From DATDCV01 sp036524155 (GTDB taxonomy: Bacteria > Verrucomicrobiota > Verrucomicrobiia > Limisphaerales > UBA8199): a stretch of DNA of 5,162 bases. Made by a program: the position numbers and the translations under genes. The DNA is taken from contig DATDCV010000288.1 of the NCBI GenBank assembly GCA_036524155.1, positions 1 to 5,162 of the forward strand, written 5' to 3'. Below the pieces are notes generated by a model. It did not search any database, had not been told where the DNA came from, and saw only the letters and a program-made list of their open reading frames with translations. Within the stretch, counting starts at the first letter, position 1, and the number at the start of each line of letters is the position of its first letter. Shown here in pieces: positions 1-5,162 of the stretch.

Positions 1-1566
1 ATTGCATTTACGTTGATTTTTTTGGCGCTGGCGATCTCGGCGTACGCGATTTTCCAGTTCCTGAAGGACTCTGATTACGTATGGGGTTTTATCAAGCCCT
101 ACCGGCACCGCGGGTCGGGTACCTACATATGTCCGAACCACCTGGGCGGTTTTCTGGAGCTGCTGCTGCCGCTGGCTATGGCTTACGCCATGACCGGCCG
201 CCTTAAACCGGTGACGCGGGTGCTGGTGGGTTACGCGGCTCTAGTGATCCTGGCGGGGATCGCGGTGACGCTCTCCCGCGGTGCCTGGGTTTCCACGACG
301 CTTGCGCTGGCGCTGTTTTTTGGCGCCCTGATGTTTCGGCGGCAACATCGCTTTCCGGCACTGGCCCTGGCCGCAGTGGTGGTGTTCGCCGGGGTTTTTG
401 CCGTCGCCAGAAGCGATTACATCGACGAGCGGTTGAAGCAGTTGGTGAGTCCTCAAGGCCGGCCGGGGGAGGACATGCGGGTGGCCCTGTGGGGGCCGGC
501 GTGGCAGATGTGGCGGGACCACCTTTTCTGGGGCGTCGGCCCGGCCCACTACGACACTCGATTCCGTGGCTATCGACCGGAAGCTGTGCAACTGACTCCC
601 GACCGGGCGCACAATGATTATTTGAACACGCTCGCCGATTGGGGCCTGGTCGGGACCGTCCTGGTGGTGTCGGCGTGGGTGTTGCTGGGCGTGGGGGTTG
701 CGCAAACGTGGCGTTCGCGTCGACTGGCTCCGAGCGATATCGGTGGCAAAACCACCAGCAACAAGTATGCGTTCCTCCTGGGTGCTACCCTGGGTTTAGT
801 CGCCCTGCTGGCACATTCGTTTGTGGATTTCAATATGCATGTGCCGGCCAACGCTATTCTCGTTGTAACCTTGATGGCTTTGCTTAGCGCGCATTTGCGT
901 TTTGCCACCGAGCGGTTTTGGTTTCGCGCACGGCTTTGGACCAATCTGGCAGTGAGCCTGGCTGCCGTCGGTGCCGCGGTGTACCTCGGGCCCCGAGCGT
1001 TCCGTCAGGCGGCGGAATTCGTCTGGCTGGACCGCGCCGAAAAAGCGCCCAGCTTTTCCACCAAACAAATTGCCCTGCTCAAACGGGCCTTTGCACTCGA
1101 TCCGGGCAACCCGTTCACGGCATACAAGATCGGTGAAGCTTTGCGGCGCCAAAGCCAGGAGGGAGGGGAACATTATGAAGGCCAGGAAGGGATGGATTAC
1201 CGGAAGCTGGCGTCCGAGGCGATGCGCTGGTTCCGCATCGGAATGCAGTTGAATCCTTGGGACAGCCGCAACTACGCCCAATATGGGTGGTGTCTGGATT
1301 GGCTGGACCGGCCTGGCGAGGCGGCGGCCTACTTTCAGCGTGCCGAAGAGCTGGACCCAAATAACTACTACAACCTCGACAACATCGGCTTGCACTACGT
1401 CAGCCTCGGAGAGTATGCCGCTGCTCGCCCCTGGTTTGAACGGTCGGCGAGATTGGAGTGGGTCGGCAACGACATCGCCACAGCATACCTGAAAATCATC
1501 CGGGGCAGGTTGCTCGAAAGCGCCACCAACTCGGCGAATCCTGCTCCAAGTCCTGGGCCGAAATGA
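1..1566 (+). CDS. O-antigen ligase/polymerase-like membrane protein (Wzy_C) with C-terminal TPRs, 5' partial
   Basis: This is probably an inner-membrane glycan polymerase or ligase of the Wzy/WaaL type, acting on lipid-linked polysaccharide at the periplasmic face. The frame is open from base 1; the TTG at 13 lies inside a membrane segment, so the true start is upstream and the first several membrane helices are missing. Counting codons from base 1, the Wzy_C landmarks appear in order: R-G-S-G-T-Y with C-P-N-H (109-141), L-S-R-G-A-W (271-288), a periplasmic loop with W-G-V-G-P (529-543), the H-N-D-Y-L motif whose His204 (610-612) is the expected key residue, and H-S-F-V-D-F (814-831). About nine hydrophobic segments are visible up to about base 985. 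From about 1045 to 1470 the protein becomes soluble, with three to four TPR-like repeats ending in L-D-P-(G/N)-N or L-N-P-W signatures. The acidic residue after H-N-D-Y-L is Asp (A-D-W-G), where Glu is common. The family is secure; ligase versus polymerase cannot be told from sequence. Confidence 0.9.
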   Translation: MAFTLIFLALAISAYAIFQFLKDSDYVWGFIKPYRHRGSGTYICPNHLGGFLELLLPLAMAYAMTGRLKPVTRVLVGYAALVILAGIAVTLSRGAWVSTTLALALFFGALMFRRQHRFPALALAAVVVFAGVFAVARSDYIDERLKQLVSPQGRPGEDMRVALWGPAWQMWRDHLFWGVGPAHYDTRFRGYRPEAVQLTPDRAHNDYLNTLADWGLVGTVLVVSAWVLLGVGVAQTWRSRRLAPSDIGGKTTSNKYAFLLGATLGLVALLAHSFVDFNMHVPANAILVVTLMALLSAHLRFATERFWFRARLWTNLAVSLAAVGAAVYLGPRAFRQAAEFVWLDRAEKAPSFSTKQIALLKRAFALDPGNPFTAYKIGEALRRQSQEGGEHYEGQEGMDYRKLASEAMRWFRIGMQLNPWDSRNYAQYGWCLDWLDRPGEAAAYFQRAEELDPNNYYNLDNIGLHYVSLGEYAAARPWFERSARLEWVGNDIATAYLKIIRGRLLESATNSANPAPSPGPK

Positions 1567-1572
1567 GGATTC

Positions 1573-1622
1573 GGCCTGAAAAAAGCGGGAAAACATTGCT
1601 TCCCGATGGATTCTTTTCGGCC
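1573..1622. other. Imperfect long hairpin after the polymerase gene
   Basis: An inner stem CGGGAA (1586-1591) / TTCCCG (1600-1605) encloses an 8-base loop. Outer pairing adds GGCC (1573-1576) with GGCC (1619-1622) and a run of A-T pairs (1579-1581 with 1614-1616, 1583-1584 with 1611-1612). It lies just after the stop codon at 1564-1566, so it could help end or stabilise the upstream transcript. There is no clean T-run after it on the plus strand, only the T-rich 1611-1617 inside the outer arm. Read on the minus strand, the inner stem is followed by a T6 run (the complement of 1579-1584), which looks more like an intrinsic terminator, but no minus-strand gene is seen upstream of it. Function is uncertain. 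Confidence 0.45.
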
Positions 1623-1632
1623 TCAGAACGCC

Positions 1633-1642
1633 AAAAAAAAAA
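1633..1642 (+). promoter_or_regulatory. A10 tract, candidate UP element
   Basis: Ten consecutive A residues lie 13 bases upstream of the -35 box of the fecR promoter, roughly -57 to -48 relative to the predicted start of transcription near 1690. This matches the distal UP-element position bound by the RNA polymerase alpha C-terminal domain. The position and composition are seen; the role is inferred. Confidence 0.5.
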
Positions 1643-1655
1643 TCTACAATACCCG

Positions 1656-1683
1656 TTGACAAGACGTGGCTTCCGCCTAGAAT
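1656..1683 (+). promoter_or_regulatory. Sigma-70-type promoter of the fecR gene
   Basis: A perfect -35 hexamer TTGACA (1656-1661) is followed by a 16-base spacer and a -10 hexamer TAGAAT (1678-1683) that matches TATAAT at five of six positions. Transcription would start near 1690, giving a leader of about 34 bases before the ATG at 1724. It is the best promoter visible in the window and is placed directly upstream of the signal-peptide-bearing FecR gene. Confidence 0.85.
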
Positions 1684-1713
1684 GCGGGAAACAGATGCAG
1701 TCATTTTTTGAGC

Positions 1714-1718
1714 AGGAG
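1714..1718 (+). promoter_or_regulatory. Shine-Dalgarno site of the fecR gene
   Basis: AGGAG lies five bases before the ATG at 1724-1726, the normal spacing, and supports that start together with the signal peptide that begins there. It contrasts with the downstream cyclase, which has no such site. Confidence 0.75.
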
Positions 1719-1723
1719 CAATT

Positions 1724-2569
1724 ATGAAACAAACTCAACGCCTAACTAACAGCCTCATAGCCTCTGCAATCGCCCTCGCCATGATCTCGTCGCTCGCGGC
1801 GCAAACAGCGATGGAAGGGACAGCAAAAGTTATCCGTGTCAAAGGCCCCGCTCGCTACACCACGGGGAACAATGTTTGGCTGACGCTCAAACCGGGCGCC
1901 GTGCTTAAGCCCGGCACTATCGTCCAAACCAGCACCGAGCAAGGGTCGTTCGTTGACTTGGTTTTGAGCGACGGTGGCGGTGCTGTCGCCATGCCCTCAC
2001 CGGTCAAGTATACTCCTTACATCCCCAACTCGATGAGCTCTGCGGGCGCCACCTATGCGCCCTCCGCCGAACAAAACGTGGTTCGCATCTGGGAGAACAC
2101 CGCGCTGGGCATCGACAAGATCGCCTGCATGAGGACCGGGGCGGACGAGGTGAGCGACATTCAGTTGGATCTCAAGGCCGGGCATGTCACGGGGAACGTC
2201 AAGAAGATGTCCGCTGCTTCGAAGTATGAAATCAAGCTGCCCAATGGCGTTGCCGGGATCCGCGGCACCACCTACGATATCACTTCTGAGGGCGTAGTGA
2301 GCGTAATGGTCGGCTCGGTCGTCCTGGCATGGGTGAACCCCAAGACTGGAGAAGTCACTACCCAGGTAGTGACCGGCGGCAATCGATACGACGCGCGCAC
2401 TGCGCAGATGGGGCCGATTCCCCCGACTGAAATGGGCTATTTTTCTCAACTCGCGGCCGCGACGCAGGTCACAGCCGGGGGTGAGCAAACGACTTTCACT
2501 CCTGACAAGACCGTTATCTTCATATCCCCGGTCACAGGTGGCGCAGCCAATGGTTCCGGAGGAGAGTAA
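1724..2569 (+). CDS. Secreted FecR-domain protein
   Basis: An exported 281-residue protein of unknown precise role, predicted to be periplasmic or surface-associated. Residues 1-25 form a Sec signal peptide: Lys2 and Arg6, a hydrophobic core at about 11-22, and likely cleavage after S-L-A (residue 25). The mature part has the FecR-type beta-rich pattern: W-L-T-L-K-P-G with L-K-P-G-T-I-V (52-67), a V-V-R-I-W strand with the following N-T-A-L (119-128), L-K-A-G-H-V-T-G (150-157), the signature G-V-A-G-I-R-G-T-T-Y (175-184), and a closing V-V-S-V-M-V-G-S-V-V (191-200). The tail from about 230 is low in signature and ends in a Gly-rich run. There is no cytoplasmic anti-sigma N-terminus and no transmembrane helix beyond the signal, and no sigma factor or TonB receptor gene is near, so it is not a classical FecR iron regulator. 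It has its own promoter and is followed by a terminator and then the CHASE2 cyclase, which suggests a partnership. The domain call is firm; the role is inferred. Confidence 0.88.
   Translation: MKQTQRLTNSLIASAIALAMISSLAAQTAMEGTAKVIRVKGPARYTTGNNVWLTLKPGAVLKPGTIVQTSTEQGSFVDLVLSDGGGAVAMPSPVKYTPYIPNSMSSAGATYAPSAEQNVVRIWENTALGIDKIACMRTGADEVSDIQLDLKAGHVTGNVKKMSAASKYEIKLPNGVAGIRGTTYDITSEGVVSVMVGSVVLAWVNPKTGEVTTQVVTGGNRYDARTAQMGPIPPTEMGYFSQLAAATQVTAGGEQTTFTPDKTVIFISPVTGGAANGSGGE
2354..2373. repeat. Perfect 9-bp inverted repeat within fecR
   Basis: GTCACTACC (2354-2362) and GGTAGTGAC (2365-2373) are exact reverse complements separated by CA. The repeat lies in the coding sequence for residues near 211-217 of the FecR protein. 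It could form a cruciform or a short RNA hairpin, or be a binding dyad, but no second copy was noticed in the promoter region, so coincidence within coding sequence is possible. Confidence 0.6.
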
Positions 2570-2586
2570 CACCTCCGCCTCTTTCG

Positions 2587-2627
2587 AAGACCAGAGCAGC
2601 CTTGTGTTGCTCTGGTTTTTTGTTTTT
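2587..2627 (+). terminator. Intrinsic terminator between fecR and the cyclase gene
   Basis: CCAGAGCA (2591-2598) pairs perfectly with TGCTCTGG (2608-2615) around a 9-base loop. The stem can be extended outward by A-T and G-T pairs (2587-2590 with 2616-2619). It is followed by six T's (2616-2621), a G, and five more T's (2623-2627). This is a textbook Rho-independent terminator, starting 18 bases after the fecR stop codon. It lies only 10 bases before the GTG start of the cyclase, so it should limit transcription into that gene. Confidence 0.93.
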
Positions 2628-2637
2628 CCTCGTCAGC

Positions 2638-4992
2638 GTGAAGCTGAAGCCGATCAAAGGTGTTCCGGTGCTGGTTGCTTCGGCTGTGATCGCGCTGGTC
2701 TGCGGCTTGCGCGTTCTGGATTGGCAGTGGTGCGAGCGCCTGGAGCGGATGACTTTCGATATGCGCGCCCGCCAGGCGCTTCGTTTTTCTCGGACGGCAA
2801 CAACCAATCTCGGCTTTGTCTATATCGATGAAGACAGCCTCCGGCGAGTCGCCAACGGCTCGCTGGGCTTCAGATTCGGTCGCGAATGGCCTCGCCAGGT
2901 GTACGGTCGGCTGGTGCACGAACTGGCAGAGCAGGGCGCCAGGGCGATAGCGATCGATATCATCTTCGCGGAACGACGCCCCGATCACCCTCCCGTCCTG
3001 ATGGCCGACGGAAGCGTCGGTCCCGAATCCGACGAGTTTTTCGCCGCGGAAATGCGGCGGGCCGGAAACGTGATCCTCGCCCTGACCCCGCAGACGACGC
3101 TTCCAAGGCTGTTCCTGACCAATGCCGCCGCCCTGGGTGACATCCTTACAGATAAAGATGAGCCCGAAGGTGTTCTTCGTCGGGCCAAGGCCTTCAGGAT
3201 GTATCGCCGATGGCATCCCGCATTTCAGCAGATGGAAGCCGATCCGGAGTTTGGCGTGGACCTGCGCCGAGCCCGGGTTGAGCCGGGGCGGATCGTCCTC
3301 CCGCGCAGGGGCCTTGAGCCGATTACGATCCCGCTGGACGGCAGTGGGAATTTCGACCTGGCGGATTTCGGAGGCGACCGGCTGCCCGCCGGGGTGGCAC
3401 GGAAAGCCAAACCTTTCACGGAGGAGAGGATCTGGCACATGGGGCTGCAATTGGCAGCTCGCGAACTCAAGCTGGATCTGAATCAAACTGTTGTCGATTT
3501 GCCCGGGAGGCAAATTGTCCTGGGTGGAGAGGGCGGGCTCCGACGAATTATCCCGGTGGATAGAGACGGGAGCTTCTACGTGGATTGGTCACTGACGGAG
3601 GACGATCCGCGATTGACGCTCGAAAGTATTCAGGACCTGCTCGCCGAGTACCGCGTGCGCCTTACGGGCCATACGAACGACTTGGATAACCGCTGGCGCG
3701 ACAAGCTGGTGTTGGTGGGTTCCAGCGCTGTGGTCGGCAACAACCTGACGGACCGCGGCGCGACGCCCGTGCGGGCTGACACGCTGTTAGTGAGCGAGCA
3801 TTGGAATGTGGCGAACTCAATCATCCTTGGACGGTTTATCACCCGTTCTTCGCTCTGGTTCGACGTGGCGCTGATTGCTCTGCTCGGGGTCCTGAGCGGG
3901 TTCGTAACGTGGCGCTTGCGTGTGCTGGTGGCGTCGGGCGTTGTTATCGTCCTGCTGGTAGCTTATGTCGCGAGCGCGGTGGCAATTTACACTCAGACCC
4001 GCCACTGGCTCCCCGTCATCCTGCCGGTATTCGGCGCGTTGCTAATGACTCATATCACGCTGGTGACCTGGCGGGTCGTCTTTGAGCAGGCGCAACGCCG
4101 GCGCGTCAAATCGATCTTTTCGACCATCGTGTCCCCGAAAATCGTCAACGAGTTGCTCCAAGCCGAAACTCTTTCCCTCGAGGGCGCACGGCGCGAGGTG
4201 ACAGTGTTTTTTGCCGACGTTCGCGGGTTCACCGAGTTGACGGATTCGAGCCAGGAGCGCATCGCGGAGTTGGTTCGCAACCAACACCTGACCGATGCGG
4301 CCGCGAAGTCTTGTTTCGATGACCAGGCGCGCGACACGCTGGCAACCGTAAACCTCTATCTCGGGTTGGTGGCGGACAAGGTGGTCGCAGAAGATGGAAC
4401 GCTCGACAAGTTCATCGGCGATTGTGTTATGGCATTTTGGGGGGCGCCCACGGTCAATCCAAGGCACGCTGTGGCCTGCGTGCGGGCCGCGCTGCAGGCC
4501 CAGCGCGCCATTTACGAGTTGAATCGCCAACGCGCCGCGGAAAACAGGCTCCGAGAAGTCGAGAACCGCGCCCGCGTTACCGCTGGCCTTCCCGCGCTGC
4601 CGCTATTTCCGATTCTTTTTCTTGGAACCGGCATCAACACGGGAGTCGCCACCGTCGGTCTCATGGGGTCCGCGGCGAAGACCGTCGTGCGGCAAGTCAA
4701 CTACACCGTTTTCGGGCGCGAAGTAAACCTGGCGAGCCGCCTGGAAAGCGCGTCGGGGCGGGGGCGGATCTATATCGGCGAGAACACCTACCGGCACCTC
4801 TTGCGCGACGATCCGGAACTCGCGGCGGCCTGTGTGGCTTTGCCGGCTCAGCGGCTGAAAGGCATCAGCAGCGCGGTGACGGCGTATGAGGTGGCCTGGC
4901 GGGCGCCCGGCTCGCTGCCTCTGGACCTGGAGTTCGCGACCACGAGCGGGCTGGGAAACACGTCACTGACTGCGTTTGTCCGGCGCGGGTGA
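2638..4992 (+). CDS. CHASE2-domain class III adenylate cyclase
   Basis: A 784-residue membrane receptor predicted to make cAMP from ATP. GTG 2638 is chosen because it gives M-K-L-K-P-I-K before helix 1; the in-frame TTG at 2602 lies in the terminator loop. No Shine-Dalgarno site is visible. Helix 1 spans about 9-27. A periplasmic CHASE2 domain follows (about 30-400), with A-I-D-I-I-F at Asp107 and K-L-V-L-V-G (356-361) before T-D-R-G-A-T-P (371-377). Helices 2-4 lie at about 406-425, 429-451 and 457-478, leaving the cyclase in the cytoplasm. Linker F-S-T-I-V-S-P-K leads into the catalytic domain: F-A-D-V-R-G-F-T with metal Asp527, D-K-F-I-G-D with Lys591 and metal Asp595, and Y-T-V-F-G-R-E-V-N-L-A-S-R with Thr690, Asn697 and Arg701. 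All catalytic positions are filled. The Lys/Thr pair marks class IIIb, usually adenylate cyclases. Two insertions stretch the domain. Transcription probably depends on read-through from fecR. Confidence 0.92.
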   Translation: MKLKPIKGVPVLVASAVIALVCGLRVLDWQWCERLERMTFDMRARQALRFSRTATTNLGFVYIDEDSLRRVANGSLGFRFGREWPRQVYGRLVHELAEQGARAIAIDIIFAERRPDHPPVLMADGSVGPESDEFFAAEMRRAGNVILALTPQTTLPRLFLTNAAALGDILTDKDEPEGVLRRAKAFRMYRRWHPAFQQMEADPEFGVDLRRARVEPGRIVLPRRGLEPITIPLDGSGNFDLADFGGDRLPAGVARKAKPFTEERIWHMGLQLAARELKLDLNQTVVDLPGRQIVLGGEGGLRRIIPVDRDGSFYVDWSLTEDDPRLTLESIQDLLAEYRVRLTGHTNDLDNRWRDKLVLVGSSAVVGNNLTDRGATPVRADTLLVSEHWNVANSIILGRFITRSSLWFDVALIALLGVLSGFVTWRLRVLVASGVVIVLLVAYVASAVAIYTQTRHWLPVILPVFGALLMTHITLVTWRVVFEQAQRRRVKSIFSTIVSPKIVNELLQAETLSLEGARREVTVFFADVRGFTELTDSSQERIAELVRNQHLTDAAAKSCFDDQARDTLATVNLYLGLVADKVVAEDGTLDKFIGDCVMAFWGAPTVNPRHAVACVRAALQAQRAIYELNRQRAAENRLREVENRARVTAGLPALPLFPILFLGTGINTGVATVGLMGSAAKTVVRQVNYTVFGREVNLASRLESASGRGRIYIGENTYRHLLRDDPELAAACVALPAQRLKGISSAVTAYEVAWRAPGSLPLDLEFATTSGLGNTSLTAFVRRG

Positions 4993-5007
4993 CCACCAAG
5001 GGGAGTA

Positions 5008-5162
5008 TCAAGGGCCAACGAGCGCTTTGACACTGGTCCTTTCCTTGAGCCAATCGAAGTCGGTGGGCGGTGAGGCTGGACAGCCATCGATGCGTGTTCT
5101 TTGGACCAGCCGAGCCGTCGCCGCGACAGCCCAGTGACGATATTCCACGTGCCCGTCGGCAA
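5008..5162 (-). CDS. Possible C-terminus of an unrecognised minus-strand protein, 5' partial
   Basis: On the minus strand, the frame read from base 5160 is open for 50 codons to a TGA at 5010-5008, and it runs off the right edge, so the start lies outside the window. The piece has a balanced, protein-like composition (for example F-D-W-L-K-E-R-T-S-V-K near its end) and a G/C-rich third codon position, and its stop falls 15 bases after the cyclase stop, as expected for convergent neighbours. I do not recognise a family. A competing minus frame is open across the whole stretch but runs on into the cyclase gene, which makes it less likely. With only 50 codons this is a weak call. Confidence 0.35.
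   Translation of the reverse strand, partial: ADGHVEYRHWAVAATARLVQRTRIDGCPASPPTDFDWLKERTSVKALVGP

Noticed and set aside
796..1704. Long minus-strand frame opposite the polymerase gene (302 codons).
   Set aside because: It is antisense to the conserved Wzy_C and TPR coding region, and its composition is that of a shadow frame. No promoter or family motif was seen.
1682..1711. A nine-codon leader peptide starting within the -10 box.
   Set aside because: Its ATG lies upstream of the predicted transcription start near 1690, so it would not be in the transcript.
1563..1727. A 54-codon plus-strand frame fills the gap, overlapping the polymerase stop and the fecR start by ATGA on both sides.
   Set aside because: It runs through the promoter, the A10 tract and the hairpin, its third codon positions are far less G/C-rich than in the neighbours, and no Shine-Dalgarno site precedes it. 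The openness looks like chance.
2481..2499. GTGA...TCAC pair near the end of fecR, possible cAMP-receptor site for feedback on the cyclase.
   Set aside because: The 11-base gap does not fit the CRP pattern of TGTGA-N6-TCACA and it lies in coding sequence without an adjacent promoter.
2446..3513. Long minus-strand frame opposite fecR and the cyclase (355 codons).
   Set aside because: It crosses the terminator and two well-supported plus-strand genes; the plus-strand frames carry clear domains and this one carries none.
3497..3515. ATTTGCC / GGCAAAT inverted repeat with a 5-base loop in the cyclase gene.
   Set aside because: It is short, inside CHASE2 coding sequence, has no T-run and no nearby gene boundary, so it is treated as incidental.
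5027..5032. TTGACA hexamer after the cyclase, possible plus-strand promoter.
   Set aside because: No acceptable -10 hexamer follows at 15-19 bases.
4848..5162. Minus-strand frame of 104 codons at the right end.
   Set aside because: It overlaps the cyclase 3' end by about 145 bases, including conserved domain sequence, and its translation is Arg/Pro/Ser-rich in the manner of an antisense shadow.

Overview
The window is a GC-rich bacterial fragment with three consecutive plus-strand genes and, at the right edge, a possible minus-strand gene that is cut off. The gene set fits the Verrucomicrobiota, perhaps a Pedosphaera/Limisphaera-like lineage. It combines a Wzy/WaaL-type polymerase with C-terminal TPRs, a secreted FecR-domain protein ending its core in a GVAGIRGT motif, and a CHASE2-adenylate cyclase with two long insertions in the catalytic domain. 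A TTGACA / TAGAAT promoter and weak use of Shine-Dalgarno sites also fit. The taxonomic call rests on recollection of protein style, not on a search.

Layout: 1-1566 is the 3' part of an O-antigen ligase/polymerase-like membrane protein; its N-terminus lies outside the window. 1567-1723 is an intergenic regulatory stretch with an imperfect long hairpin, a run of ten A's, a near-consensus sigma-70 promoter and a Shine-Dalgarno site. 1724-2569 is a secreted FecR-domain protein. 2587-2627 is a textbook intrinsic terminator. 2638-4992 is a four-pass membrane CHASE2/class III adenylate cyclase; its start is re-assigned here to a GTG just after the terminator. 4993-5162 is short and holds the possible C-terminus of a minus-strand gene (stop at 5008-5010).

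How the genes may work together: the polymerase builds or attaches an envelope polysaccharide. The FecR protein is exported to the periplasm, where the CHASE2 sensor domain of the cyclase also lies. The promoter serves fecR directly, and the cyclase can be reached from it only by reading through the terminator. The simplest reading is a two-gene envelope-sensing unit in which the FecR protein is abundant and the cyclase scarce, with cAMP as the output. The physical link between FecR and CHASE2 is an inference from proximity and topology. The polymerase appears to be a separate upstream transcription unit.
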